Assembly: GCA_020746875.1 (NCBI GenBank)
Contig: JAGTJL010000008.1
Span: 1,364,001-1,428,000 of the forward strand
Direction of reading: 5' to 3'
DNA length: 64,000 bases
Origin: Rhexocercosporidium sp. MPI-PUGE-AT-0058
Taxonomy: Eukaryota > Ascomycota > Leotiomycetes > Helotiales
The notes under the pieces were generated by a model. The model saw nothing but the letters and a program-made list of their open reading frames with translations. It did no database searches and had not been told where the DNA came from. Shown here one piece after another: positions 1 through 12,949 of this stretch. Position numbers and translations under genes: made by a program. Within the stretch, counting starts at the first letter, position 1, and each line of letters begins with the position of its first letter.

Positions 1-212
1 AGCTACTTAACCATGGTCAGGGAAGTTTAATGTGGATTTGAGGTGTTCTGAATTACAGGTTCGGCTGTTTGTGGTGGTTTGTGACTGGTGTGATAATTCT
101 GGGGGTTTGGTTTGGGATCTGCTAGGTTTGTTGGATTGTTGGTATTCGATCTGAACTTATTAGTAAGTCGTGGTCTCGGAATAAGTTGAGAACTTCATAT
201 ATATATATAAAC

Positions 213-1534
213 TTACTGCAACATCATCCGTGCAATATCCTCAAACAAGTTCACAGTCTCTGGTAACATACTCTTCTTCTCTCGGATATTAATGTACTGC
301 TCTGTAGACATACGACATGCTTTCAGTAGCTTGTCTCTCATCTCACACCTCGTGGCTGTGCTTGATAAGACTAGCTCATCGAGATCAGTGAAGATGATGG
401 GAGCGAAAGATAGGCATATGGGGATATAATCCGTTTTTGGTGATGGACATGGTGGGGTAGGGCTAAGGTAGCGGCGGCCGTTGAGCCAGCATGGCGAGTA
501 GAGAGTTTGTGTTGCTGATGCTGATGTTGATATTGATGAGGCTCGTAACAGAGCTAGAACCATTGCTGCGTGGCATAGGTGCGTGATATTGGACGACGGG
601 CCGAGGACATCTTTGATAGCTTGTAGGATTGTGGAGGTTTGGGTTGGGGAGAGTGTTATGAAATGTGTCTCTTGCGTTACTGGGTTGGTGGTATGAGAGA
701 GGGTGAGTCCTGGATTGGTTTTCTAGCAGGAAGATTCAGTACTCTCGTATAAGCTAGGAGTGTGATAGATACCATTTTCCCAAGAATGATATCTCGATTC
801 CATGCTACTGTCTGTTCGTACTTCGGACCAGAAATCACTTGATCCTCGTTCATGTGTTGAATCCATGGTATTGATAAGTTCTTGTAACTTTCTTCCCATT
901 TGATCTCACCGTGTAATATCTCGCCTGGCTTATTGATTGTTGACGCCAAGAGGGACAGGTATTTCCCCAGTACAATTTTGATCCCAGTGCCGTCCATCAC
1001 CTGATGGTCGACATAAAGCATGATCTGAACATTCTCCACCAAGTCGCGGCTGTCCCCTCGAGCTTGCGAGTACAAAAGTATGAACGCCTTGTCTGAAACG
1101 TGTTTATGCTTCTTCACCAGAACTTTAGCCCTCAAACTTCCGAAATCATGCAGGTCTCGTCCAGCCTCAGAGTGGCGTGTCCGATCTATCCAAGCATCGA
1201 CCTCCGCCTGGCTGTGCGGCGTCTGATACTGCATATATACAACCCGGTCTTCAGCCCCATCTTTGCTGCAAGCTGCATGTGCCGCGAGCTCTGGAACTTG
1301 AAACCGGAGGATCTGCCATGCTCGAGTTGCAGCGGAATCTAATGTGGGTCGGGGAATAGGAGAATTAATAGTTATGGAGGTGCATATGAAGAGCTCGTGG
1401 AGATCTTTGGGTCTGGGTAGCCACATGCATTCGTTTGAGAGGGCTCGACGCTGCCATAGGGAAGAGTCTTGAGAGGACTGTTCCCAGGCGCAGGAGGACG
1501 GGTTGAGAGGGGAGGAAATGGTGTCCGAGACCAT
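213..1534 (-). CDS. condensation-domain-like acyltransferase (Tri3-like family)
   Basis: Two exons, 1534-773 and 722-213, separated by a 50-nt GT-AG intron (723-772, phase 0), giving about 423 aa from the ATG at 1534 to the TAA at 213-215. The N-terminus has the WEQ...WQRRAL signature seen in fungal trichothecene 15-O-acetyltransferase-like proteins. Around residue 170 is VDHQVMDGTG, a variant of the HHxxxDG active site of condensation/CoA-dependent acyltransferases; the second His and the Asp-Gly are present, and the first His is Asp. The second exon carries the usual C-terminal WLNGRRYL block and a YIPIC..F.P stretch. Such stand-alone enzymes transfer acyl groups from CoA to hydroxylated secondary metabolites. 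The substrate cannot be read here, and no other biosynthetic gene is visible to the right; a cluster could lie to the left, outside the window. The length is slightly short for the family. Confidence 0.75.
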
Positions 1535-4027
1535 GGTGCTGGCTTCCGCTTGGTGAGCTACTTTATTCCGAACTTTGGATAAGAGGTGTGAGATCAGAGA
1601 TGGCAGTTTGTAGCGCGGGCTTGGGCCAAGGCTGAAACTTATGTTGGACTTGTGAAGGTTCCACAGCTAGGTGTTTGTAGCGCAGGACTAGGTTTGATAC
1701 ATGACTCATTAAGATCGTAGTCACTGAAAGCAGAGAAAAGAGACTGCTCTGTCCCATCACTGATTTTGTGCCTTTTCAACGAGGCTTGCAATGTGGAATT
1801 GCCGGACCATTCTGTACTGACTGAAGCAATTCAAACCTCAATTCTCAAGTGGGTTCAGTTTCAAAATTCAAAGCAACAAAAGCCAAGAAAAACAAGCAAG
1901 TAATCAAATATGGGGACTAAGCTAATGCAAACAGAGTTACTTTCAACAGCTAGGGAGATCCACACGAACTACTGGGGCTGGGCTGGACCAGTCGACGACG
2001 ACACGAGCGAAAGCCTCGAAACTTTTGATATCCGTGCGCTGGAAAGACATGCATGCACGAGGGCTCGGACTTCCTCGCCTTGCATAAGCAGCATTTATCC
2101 ACCGTGTAGAATTACTGGATTTCGGGATACCACACCCTCAATGTTCGGTAGTCGCAGTAGGATACATGTGTGGACGGACGGTACGCAGTAAAAGGAAGAG
2201 GACTCGTGACAGCGGCCTGCGAAGCTGTTGACAGAGGATACTTTTCAGAGTGGTGTTGCGATGCTCAGATGCTGGCTCGACTTTCGTTGCTCAGACCTCT
2301 TTGATCAAGGGATGATCTTTTTCTTCTCGTAATGACGAAGCGCGGAACCCGAGACTGGCCTTTGGCGAGATTTGACTGTAGCGATCCGGTGGTGGGTACG
2401 ATGTGCTTCCGTCAAGCAGATCTTGCGAATTTCGACTCCAGCCATTCGCTTGGTGCGGCCCGTCATGGGATAATCAAAGCAAAGAAGCAACTTCCTGAAG
2501 AGTTTAAAAGTTCTGGATATCGGACAGCATGTCGGAGCTCATGCGAATGTATCGGGGCTATGCAAGCCTGGAGATCTCACGATGCAGAGATGCAGAGATC
2601 TCGTGGGCAAGTGAAGTTTTTTGGTGAAGCTGTGATGTGATAGTGACGGGACGGAGAAGCTGGCGAATAAATATGTGGAGAAAGGGGTGTAGCCGAGAAA
2701 GCCCCCCTGAGTCGTTGGAGATCGCCCGGCATCCAATAGGAACATCTTCCAAGTTGGGGACGGGCCCTCGAATTCTTATTTTCCATTGTCCGGACCCTCT
2801 TCAAAGGTGCTCACGAAGATCAAGAATCCAGATGTGATGGATCTTGGATACCCATCCCCGGGCTGGCGACGGGTGAAGGGGGGGTGGGTGGTCGAAGATC
2901 ATGCAAACTTGTCCCATCCGTAAGTACCTCCGTAAGTAAATAAAGCTTCAACGCCATAACTCGGAGTTTAGTAGCCGCTGGACTGTTGAAATCAGCTTTG
3001 TCAAGCGCAATTAGGTCTAGAGCAGAGACTATTCCAGGCGGATGGCGGGCGCTTTCAACTTCATGAAACAGGCCGATCGTCTGATTGTGGAAATGACAAT
3101 TTCCTTTGCCCAGTCTAGGAGGATAAGGCTGGACTCAAATGACACTGGCTAATTTTCGCACCCACGCGCCGCCTTTCGATATCTCGGAAAAGGTATGGCA
3201 CGTGGACTGGAACCAATAGAAAATTGGATGGGAAGGGATCGTCGCTGAATAGTGATGAAATACTCCGTAGAAATGATGCTGTGGCATTGTGAAGTAGCCT
3301 CGTCGTGGTTAGCTGGCAGCTTTCTCATCATCTCTTGTGCAAAGGATCTTTGAGTTAGTTGATCAGACGATTTTAAGTTCTATTCACCTCCTTTCATCAT
3401 ACATGACTTAAGATTGGAAGTGGCTGTTTTGCTATATTAGTAGTCGCTGGGCCCCTATGACAAGAGACGCAGAGTAAAGTTCGCAAGATGCCCAAATGGT
3501 CTTCGCACTGCAAGGTAAAGGGGAGATGTTGGAGATTACTGTACAGAGAGCCAAGTAAATTGAACCAACGCTCAGGAGTTAGGAGAATTGAGTCCTGGGA
3601 TCCCCAGCAGCACAAAGCAGCAGTCTCAGTCTACCTAGCGGGCAAGGCTGCAGAACTGGTCTTGTACGTCGTACTCACTCACTGTGGGAAGACAGACAGG
3701 GAGAACACACACGGGGAGAACAGCTCAGTGATTAGTGTGCTGAGAGACCAGTCGCCTCATGCACTGTAACAGGCGACCCGAAGCCCGGACAATCGGGGAT
3801 CGGGATATTCTTTGAATGCGAGATATAACGGATGACACGGTAGTGCTTGCGGTTGTGGGTGAGATCAACAAATTCGATGGGGCCGGGCCCACGAGGGAGG
3901 GTGTTTGCAGCCTGCCAGGAAACAAGCAAGCTGAGAAGAGACATCCCTCCGAAGATCAGCTCAGTCTAAGCCAATAGTCCATGCTGGTAGACTAGAAGAA
4001 ATACGGGAAATACTAAGCACTTCGCAA

Positions 4028-4092
4028 CGTGGAGAGGGAGGGGAGGGGAGGGGAGGGTAGAGAAGATACTTCAGGATAGGATAGGATAGGAC
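4028..4092 (+). repeat. G-rich tract followed by ATAGG pentamer run
   Basis: 4032-4057 is built of GGGA/GGGGA units with at least four runs of three or more G. 4074-4091 is a short tandem of the pentamer ATAGG. The G runs could fold as a G-quadruplex on the + strand; that is inference. Confidence 0.7.
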
Positions 4093-4734
4093 AGTATGTG
4101 GGTATGAGGTATGAGGTTGAGGGGGAGTGAAAGTGCGAGTAGAGGATGGCAGGTCAAAGAGAAGGAGGAGGGCAAAGGGCACCCAAAAGTGCTTGCTTGA
4201 CCTTTGACCTCTTGGACCTCCAACTGCCTGACCTGTTCTGACCTGGAAGTACTTGGAGAAGTACGAGTACGGAAGTACTGTACTACTTGCTGCACAGAGG
4301 CGCAAAGCCGTTGACGGTTGGGCAGGGCAGGGGAGGGGAGGGCCGGGGCCAATGGCGCCAAAGTGGTCCACGCAGTACTGTGAACACACCACCACCTACT
4401 TCTATGCCCCTGTCTGCTGCCCCCAGTGCCTGCCGACTGGACGAAGGACTGTACCTGTACCTGTACAGTAGCCTGATCCACTCTGGCTCGACGCACAATG
4501 GTGGGCTGGCACTGGCTGGGTCTGGCTGGGTCTGGCTGTGATGGGACCTGACTTGCTGGAGTCCCTTCCCCTTTCCCTCCCTCTGACTGGCTGCAGCGTG
4601 GCTGGGCCGGGCCCCGACCCCTTAACCTTGACTCCTTTTCTGCCTCACGACAGGGGGGACGGGGAGGGGGATTCCCTTTCGAGGCATGTATGTGCCTGCC
4701 TTCCTACCTGCGCTACGGTACGTATCTGTACAGT

Positions 4735-4760
4735 ACCTGGACCTGGACCTGGACCTGGAC
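4735..4760 (+). repeat. CCTGGA hexamer tandem
   Basis: About four exact copies of CCTGGA in a row, flanked by GTAC-containing words (TGTACAGTACC just before, TGTACC just after). A simple repeat in the upstream flank of the kinesin gene; no coding support. Confidence 0.8.
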
Positions 4761-5399
4761 TGTTCTGTACCTAACCTGACTGCCCTTCCTCCTCCGCCTC
4801 CAGAAGAAAGGGAACTTGAAGGAAGGCACGTTAATTTGCACGCCTGCCTGAGGAATCCCCCTTCACTTCGTTCCTTCCTTCCTCTCTCTCCTCTCCTTCT
4901 TTCCCTCCCTCCCTCACCTCCACCTCTCCCCTCTCCCCTCTCCCACAACATATCCTTATTCCGAATCGCCTCCACAAGAAAAATACAATATAGCCAGCCT
5001 GCCTTCGCAATTCCAGCTGGACCAACTGGCGCCCCCCCGGCAACGCGCGCATCCGATTGAAACTCTGCTGCTATTACTGCAATCAACAATAAGACTGCCG
5101 CAGCGAATCACGGCGCCTGCTTCATCGCAAGCCGACGCGTTGGCTCCTGCCCACCCACCACGCTTTCGCCAGGGAGTCCTTGGGGAAAAGGGGAACCTGC
5201 GACTTTCGCATCTGTCGACACGCATTCACCTCCCTCTACTGCGAAACTCTGCGATATGACAGTTGCTTTGTAAACTTTTAGCCACCTGCTAGTTTGCACC
5301 GCACCCAGTCTACAAATTTCACCCCAACCCCCGAACCACAACACAATAATCGATCCATAGACCGAAAATTTTGGGCGCAACGAAGGATTCGACTGAGCC

Positions 5400-8300
5400 A
5401 TGGCAAGCTCGCCGCCAGAATCGCCCTCGGCCGGTCCACCGAGACCGGTGAGTGCGATAATGAGGCCCCCGAGAACAACAAGTCGCATGAGCATGACGAG
5501 CAAGATTGGAGGAGCAAGTAGTAGTAGAGCCTCGGACGAAGATGGGAAGACGGCCGTTAGAGTTGGTAGGTTCCTCTCGATCTCAGGCGTCTCGAAAGTC
5601 TAGTCAACAAATGAATACTGACGATGTATTTGTAGCTGTCCGTGTACGGCCTCCGCTCAAGTCAACAGACCCCGGATTTGAACTCATCCCACAGCGGTTC
5701 CAGCGATCTATGGTCCAGGTCACTTCCCCGACCAGTTTAGCTATTGATTCCCCACAAGGCCGTAAGCTTTTTGTCTTCGACAGAGTCTTCTCCGAAGAAG
5801 TGTCTCAGGAGGGAATCTGGGAATATTTGGTTGAGAGCACAAACGCCTTCGTCCAGGGATACAACGTCTCCATGTTGGCATACGGCCAATCGGGTGCAGG
5901 AAAATCGTATACCATGGGAACTTCTGGACCTGAGCAACAGGCTAACATGGAAGTTATGGGTAAGTCGAGACTTCAGGGGCTGCAGAGTCTGATGACTCTA
6001 CGTTTGCAGATCGACCAACGTATACATGGCTAACTTTGATCCCAGGCGTCATTCCGCGCGCTGCGATTGCGCTCTTTGACAAACTTGAAGGCCCACGAAA
6101 CAGCAATCGAAATTCGATGACTGGTCTCCGAACCCCCACAAGATACTCTTCAAACGCAGCAGCGATGTTGGCAAAGAATGCCGAGAAGACGTGGACCTTG
6201 AAGGCAACCTACGTCGAAATCTACAACGAGTCACTCCGCGATTTATTAGTACCCGAAGGTGTGCCTTATGGAGAGAGGGGCAATGTCACGATTCGGGAAG
6301 ACACGAAAGGGCATATTCTCTTGACAGGTCTGCATCAGGTTGACATCAACTCGGTAGAAGACTTGCTAGCAGCTTTAAACTTCGGCTCTATGATTCGACA
6401 AACTGACTCGACGGCGATCAATGCAAAATCCTCTCGATCACATGCAGTTTTCAGTCTGAATTTGGTTCAGCGCAAGAGCAAGTTGCAGACGGCCCAAGGT
6501 GCGGAGAAACGGTTCTCGGTCCCGCTAGAAGCCATGACAGGAGCGGACACCATGGTCACCATCGATAGCAAGTTTCACTTTGTCGATTTGGCAGGTAGTG
6601 AAAGATTGAAGAATACTGGGGCACAAGGGGAGCGTGCCAAGGAAGGTATATCGATCAACGCCGGGCTCGCAAGCCTTGGAAAGGTCATCTCTCAGTTATC
6701 ATCTCGCCAAGCAGGATCCCACGTCTCGTACCGTGACTCGAAACTCACTCGATTGCTGCAAGATTCTCTCGGAGGCAACGCAATCACGTATATGATCGCG
6801 TGTGTTACGCCAGCCGAATTCCATCTCAGCGAGACGCTGAATACCGTGCAGTATGCACAGCGAGCCCGAGCAATCCAGAGCAAGCCGAGAATTCAGCAAG
6901 TGACGGATGAAAGTGATAAGCATGCTTTGATCGAGCGACTGAAGGCGGAAGTTGCATTTCTTCGTGAGCAGATACGAAGCACCGAGCGGGGTGGAGATCG
7001 CCGGCCTCATGCAACTACCGAGAGGCCCGAGCGACAAAACGAACGGGAGGTTGAACTTCAAAATCAGCTCCTCGACACTCAAGAGGGCTACACAGCTCTC
7101 AGTCAGCGCCATGCAAAACTCATTTCCGAGATGGCCAGAGCCCGCGACAGTGAACTTGCTGACAATCAAGCATTTGAGGATACCCTTGGGGACAGTGCGA
7201 CAGAGCGTCTGAAGCGATCCAATTCGTTTGCGGAGGCAGTCGAACAAGTCGTGCTGGAATATGAAAAGACGATCCAGACCTTGGAACAATCCTTGTCGAG
7301 TACCCGAAGCTCCTTGTCGAACACCGAGACAATTCTTTTGGAGAAGGAGACCAAGTGCGCCTACGTCGAGACAGTCAATACCCAGCTGCAAGCTCGCTTA
7401 CAGAAGCTGATCGACCGGGAATCGAGCACCGAAAACTACCTTCACGACCTGGAAGCTAAACTTGACGGCCACACTTCTGGCGAGGAAAAGAATTCTGCCA
7501 TTGTTATGGAGCTTCGCAAAGAGATTGCCCGTGTCCGTGAAAACGAGGCAGCTTGCGAAGATTACATCTCAACTTTGGAAGAACGACTGGCCGAGGCTGA
7601 TCAAGATGCCGAGCTGATGCAACGGGAGATCGACCGTCTGGAACATGTCGTTGAACGACAACGAAGCCTAGGCAAGCTTGACAACTTACTCTACGAGCTG
7701 GATCACATCCAGCAGGACGGAAAGAGTGTCGAGGCCGAGGCAGTTCTTACGAATGGAAAGCGGCCCTCTTATGAGCACTCTCGACAGCATAGCTTTGCGA
7801 GCAGACGAAGCCACAAGGATGTGATCCTCGAGACTGAAGAAGGGGAGGAAGAGGAGCTTTCTCCAACCTTCAGTGCCGAAGACGTCCGACGAACCGAAAG
7901 CGATGGTCCTGTCGATGGTGGGGAGCCGATCGATGGTGAGCCGGTGTCCAAATCGCTCGAACCGCCTGCGAAGGAATACCCGCCCCAAAGCCCAGCTCAA
8001 TCGAAATTTGTAGAGGACAAGCTGGAGAATGTCACACAGGAGCTCTTCGACCTCCGTGTGGAACACGAGTCCACTATCAATGAGTTCGACAACCTTGCTC
8101 GAAAATATGAGGAGGCTCTTCGCACCTTGGCCGAACTTCAAGACGCTGTTGACGAAGCCCGTCATCCCAGCAACAACCGCGATTCCATCTTGTCAATTTC
8201 CTCCCCGAACGAGACAAGACCTACTTCTTTTTTAACAGACGCGAGGGTGGAGGAGCTAAAGGATGGAGGACAATATTCATCCTCGCGATCGCTCTCTTCG

Positions 8301-10843
8301 GAATTGTCCTCAGCTGGGGAACTGCCCAGTACTATGGAAACGTCTGATGTTGAAGCCGCGATCAAGAAGTCAGAGTCAGGGGAGGTGGTACGTGATAATG
8401 CCAATGACGAGACGATAGCGGTGGAGGTTGACAGCTTACGAAAGCTTGCTGCTGAGAAGGAGCAGGCTCAACAATTATTGGCTGAGAAATATGCTCAGCT
8501 GGAAGAAAAACACATGGATGCTCTTGACCTCGTGGAGGAACTCAAGACTGAGGTTTCGAAGGCCAAGATGGTCGAGGCATCGTCCCCACGCGCAGCCACT
8601 CCAGTAATTCGCCGCAAGTCGAGCCAGAATGTCATGATCATCGACAAAGCGCATCGCGCTTTTGCTTCGCTGCGAAACATTGCTACCGACAGTTTTGAAG
8701 ATAGCCCAGATGTGATGGCCAATTTTGAGCTGAATCTCAATACAGCAATGCACGAACTGCATTCTCGCTCGGAGAGAGTTCAAGAACTGGAGGCTGACAT
8801 CACTGCTGTGAAGAAGGAGATGGAGACGAAGATGACCATCATTTCGGGTCTGACACGCGAGCGCTCGAGTATGAAGGCATCACCAATGGATATGTCTGTA
8901 GTCTCCACGATGCGGGATCAATTATTAAAGAGCGAGAATCAGATGAGAATGCTCCAGGATACCCACGCATCTCGGGAGCAGGAACTTAGGACTGAATTGG
9001 AAAGCCTCCGTGTCTCCCTGGACGCGCATGCATCCTCATCCAAGGACGAGAAAGCTTTGGGCGACAAGGCATTAGGGGAAAGTGACGCCCACAAGGAAAT
9101 CCAGGACAAGAGAATTGCTGATCTTGAGACCGAACTCGCGAATTGGGAAGGCCGCCACCAGACAGCTTTGAAGTCAATGCAGAGCTCTGAGAAAGATCTT
9201 TTGAAGACAGTCGCTGGCCTTGAGCAGCAATTGGCAAGCCTGAAATCGGCTCAACAAAACAAGGACCTGGATAGCGAGAATGAGGTTGTTAACAACTTGC
9301 AAAGGGAGATTGACGAGCACAAGGCAGCCGTTGCAGCAAGCGTCACCCGCGTGGCAGAGCTTGAGCAATCGCATGCTGCAACACGGGAGCAGCTCGACGA
9401 GCTTACCAAGGCGAGAGATGTATCGCATGCAGAGCTTGAGGGACACAAGGTGCTTGTGTCTAAGCTTGAACAGCAGATTTCCGAGCATGAAAACATTGTC
9501 AAATCCCATCAGGATGGTATGAACTTGCTGCAGGCCAACCATGCCAGGGATCTCGAGCAATTGAAGTCCAGCACTCAGGAAGACTACGAGTCTCGCCTTT
9601 CCAAACTCACATCTCAGCATCAAGCCAAGACCGAAGAGCTTCAGTCCGAGCTTGCAGAGGCTCGCGACGAACTCGCGAAGATCGCCACCCAGGTTGCGTT
9701 CGCTCTTGGCCTCGATGTAAGCACTGAGAAGTTACAAGACAGAATTGCAGATCTTCTTGCAGATCAGAAGGCTTTGGCTGAGGAGACCAAGAAGAGTTCC
9801 GAGATGGCAAAAAATGTTGTCGAGCTTTCCAGCATCAATGATACGGTCATGAAGGAGCTTGAGAGTGTGAAGGCTGAGCTGGCAGACTTGCTTGTCCAGA
9901 CTGCCGAGGGTGCTAGATTTAAGAACGACCATGCAACAGTCGCCGAACAATTGGCAGCTCTGAGGAAGGAGATGACAGACCTCGAGACGAAGAACAAGAA
10001 GAATTCGCGGCTTGTGGAAGAGCTCGAGGACCAATTGGCCTCCAACTTCGATCAGCACCAGATCGCGAACAATCGTTTCTCTAGCCTCCAAACCGAGCGT
10101 AATGCTCAGCTCGATGAGGCTAATGCCGCCCATCTCCGTGCCCAGACTGAACTTGAAGCCATCAAGGAAGAATATGCTAGCCTCCAGGTAAGCACTTCAC
10201 ATCGTTTTCTGACAACTGGATGAACTAACATCTATAGGCCAAGTTCGAGGACATCCAACCAGTCGAATCTGGGAACGGTCCAAATCGGTCCAACTCGACC
10301 ACGTCTCATCTACGCAAGTCAGCATCAGTTGCGTCTCTGCCTTCACCTCCACCAGCAATCCCCCTGCCCCCACTCCCTGGAAGCATCGGTGCCTCGATCT
10401 CACCAACCGGACATGCCGCATCTATACCAGTTCCTCCAACGCCGACTCTTGCAAATCGTCCAAGCAGCAAAGACCTCGCCACATCCCAAATCCACGAGGA
10501 CCAGGAGGCTCGTATTCGAACAATCGAGAAGCATCTCCATGCCGAGAAACAGCTCACTCAGACGCTGGAAGAAGCATTGACAGACCTCGAGAGACAAAGC
10601 AACAAGATGAAGGCCGAGGTAGATGCCTGGAGAAGACGAGCCGCCGACCTTGAGCTTGAACTCAAGGATGCCAAGGAGAGAGAAAAGAATGGCGGCATGG
10701 ACAAGGAGAATAGATGGAGCATGCTTCAAGTCGAGGAAGAGCGGAAGAAACGACGAGATGCAGAGATCGCCAGAGCGCACCTCGAAGAGAGAATGAACGC
10801 CATCAGCAAAAAGAAGAAGAAGGGAAGCTTGAACTGTTTCTAG
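5400..10843 (+). CDS. kinesin, kinesin-4-like, with long coiled-coil tail
   Basis: Four exons: 5400-5565, 5636-5959, 6046-10187 and 10238-10843, with introns of 70, 86 and 50 nt; 1745 aa. The motor is N-terminal, about residues 54-440. Its P-loop GQSGAGKS is at 139-146, switch I is NAKSSRSHAVF, switch II is VDLAGSE, and the microtubule-binding YRDSKLTRLLQDSLGG block is present. Motor wording (AVRVRPPL, TLNTVQYAQRAR) is closest in my reading to kinesin-4/chromokinesins, plus-end motors acting on spindle midzone or microtubule length. From about 440 to the end the protein is mostly heptad-rich coiled coil with an acidic Ser/Pro-rich linker near 590-680. A Pro-rich break follows the third intron, then a final basic coiled coil ends in KKKKK. 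The start codon is the only in-frame ATG before the AVRVRPP core. Kinesin-7 or an orphan fungal class are alternatives. Confidence 0.9.
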
Positions 10844-12109
10844 GAATTTCAAGTCCGGCCTCTTTTCGACCCTCCCATTGCAGGTGTTCTTCGACAGCGA
10901 CTGAAATCTTTTGATCTTTTCCCAAACGGCCTTCACGATCTTGTTACGTTTCATTTGTTTTACCCCTTTCCAGCACATACTTCTTACACGACCTACATAC
11001 ATGAGGATTTGAGCGACGGGGTGGACATTCTGCTGGGGTCTTTCTTCCCTCATGTAATATTGCTACGCGCACTTTGCGATTTCATTATGAGATACCACAT
11101 TTCGCTGGTGTTGTGGCGCTTAACTTAGCTTTTTTGCTACACATTACAGCTGGGCTAACTTTGAGACGACGTGCTCTTTTTTTTTTCTGCTTCGTTTGGG
11201 AGTGTTTGGAGGCCGAATGGATATGCAGTGGATGAACGAGATTGAGAAACGAAAGGGAATGGGATGAGGGCCATGATGGGCTGGGGGATGTGGAGGTTAA
11301 TGATTCTGCTTGCATAACTTGCTACGCTCGTGCTAGATTGGCTTTGGCTAACGGCAGCGATGCATGGATGGATGGATAGACAGATAGACGGGTGTGAGGA
11401 GGAGGCAGGTGGTGGGCACAATCCAATACAAGACATGTTCTTCCAATCTGTCGCTACATGTCGAAACGATGGTGATCTTGTCTTTCTTCTTTTGTAGTGT
11501 CTCGCTCTCGTAGCTGATGCACAGGTGGGTGGACTCTGTGATGCTGATTTCGAATCAGATCTGATAGCTGAGGGGAGGTACGCTGGAAGGCGAGCTGACA
11601 AGCTGTCACCCGCGCCTGTCACTCATCGGGCGTTTTCTGTAAGTCGTCACTCGCACTACTCGAGGTTTAGGGAAATCCAGTCAGCCATTTCAATTTACCT
11701 TACCAATTCCTTGGGGGGGGGGGGGGGGGGGGCTGTTTGGAGTATAACCCTCGCCGCACTATCGGAAACGAGAGTCCCAAGGTAAGCATTTATTGTTGAC
11801 CATTGGCATTATGATCCTTCGTTTAGCATCGTGCGCGGACTTGATATTGGGAGACCCGCTTGCTCGTTGTCTTTCTTGATGAGGCATTGATTCACTGAAT
11901 GCGTAATGGCTAAGGGGTTTTATAAAGACCGGTTGGTGCCCCTTGATTTTTTTTACCTTCTTCCCTCCTTATTATCAACATCTCGCATTTCTATTCTAAC
12001 AAATAGAAACCTGAAATACACTTTCTAGATCTACATACCTAACCTTCATATTCAACTTCGGTGTCGCCCGATTTCGGCTAGCACAGCAGAGCACCGGCGA
12101 AGATGTAGC
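10844..12109. other. intergenic region after kinesin
   Basis: Contains the presumed kinesin 3' UTR and a 20-G homopolymer at 11713-11732. No gene recognised on either strand. Confidence 0.6.
11713..11732 (+). repeat. 20-nt guanine homopolymer
   Basis: An uninterrupted run of 20 G between TTCCTT and CTGTTTGG. Length is likely to vary between isolates and to be error-prone in sequencing. Confidence 0.9.
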
Positions 12110-12949
12110 CAAAGCCCTTCGCCTCCCGCATCGAAGGCAAAATTAGTATGTACCCCTCCGGCTCCCTTCTCTCCCTCTCCTACTCCCTCGAGTGCTGGCT
12201 AGTGGTCTAAATGCGAGGATTTTAAAACTGGCTGAATGTTGCTATGTGAATAGGATGGAAAGACATATCACCTTGGCTTGCGTATAGTAGCTCAAAGACG
12301 GCGAACATCCTCTTCACTACCTACTTTTCGGAGCATTTGAAGGGGAAGGGAGTGCAGTCCTTTGCGCTGCAGCCAGGCAGTACGTATTTCGATTTGGTGG
12401 ACTTTCACAATGTCCTCAATGTGATCACCCAGCACAAATAAAACTTTCGCTTAAGTCAATGTCCCGAACAATATCAGGACAATTGATGGATCCCGGAATC
12501 AACACAGCTCATTGACCCACAACAACAACAGTGCCTCAAACCCGCCTCTACATCCACACCCAAGTCCCCAACAGCCTCGCTAATTCTCCGAAGCAACGCG
12601 GATGATCGGCGAGAAATACGCAGGAAGAGATGCCCCCCATTGGGAGATCTAGCTGAGGATGAGAAGACGCTTGAGACGGCTGCTTCGACGGTCGTTTTTA
12701 CTGTGGCGAGTCCGGATCTTGATGGTTTGTCGTCTTATTTCGCTCCCCACCCCTCTCCCCCAAGGAGAGTCTTTCTTTGTCTTGTTGAAGTAGTAGTCTG
12801 AGCTATGCTAATAGGCTGCAGACAAGTCAAGGACTTTCTTGAGAAATTGCAAGCCGTTCCCCGTGGAGCCTTATGCTACTGATTTGGCCAGTGCGAATAA
12901 GCTTTGCAAGGTGAGGAAGGAGCTTGTGGGTGAGAAGTTTGCTGTTTGA
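12110..12949 (+). pseudogene. short-chain dehydrogenase/reductase relic (retinol dehydrogenase-like)
   Basis: A decayed SDR gene whose C-terminal two thirds can still be read. From 12253 the frame gives WKDISPWLAYSSSKTANILF, containing the catalytic YxxxK and the SKTAN signature, then LQPG up to a GTACGT donor at 12379. The next segment starts at 12532 (PQTRLYIHTQVPNS) and meets a TGA at 12603-12605. The family block resumes in another frame at 12655 (EDEKTLETAASTVVF...SPDLD) up to a GT donor at 12725. The last part runs from 12822 (RTFLRNCKPFPVEPYATD) to VGEKFAV and a TGA at 12947-12949, the normal SDR C-terminus. No N-terminal GxxxGxG cofactor motif can be found upstream, and the preceding frame has stops. 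Introns look intact, so decay may be recent; an assembly frameshift near 12600 is the alternative, but it would not restore the N-terminus. Confidence 0.7.

Larger units (their letters stand above)
1535..5399. other. long intergenic region, low-complexity 5' flank of the kinesin gene
   Basis: No open frame here shows a recognisable domain or conserved composition. 1535-4000 is unremarkable unique sequence. From about 4020 the sequence becomes simple: G-rich tracts, an ATAGG pentamer run, CCTGGA hexamers, repeated GTAC-containing words and a strongly pyrimidine-rich stretch at about 4860-4945. The last part probably includes the kinesin promoter and 5' leader. Confidence 0.6.

Noticed and set aside
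4622..5089. 155-aa minus-strand frame rich in Arg/Gly/Glu
   Set aside because: It is the complement of the CT-rich kinesin leader; low-complexity composition and no domain.
6699..7391. 230-aa frame antisense to the kinesin motor
   Set aside because: Shadow frame of a well-supported exon.
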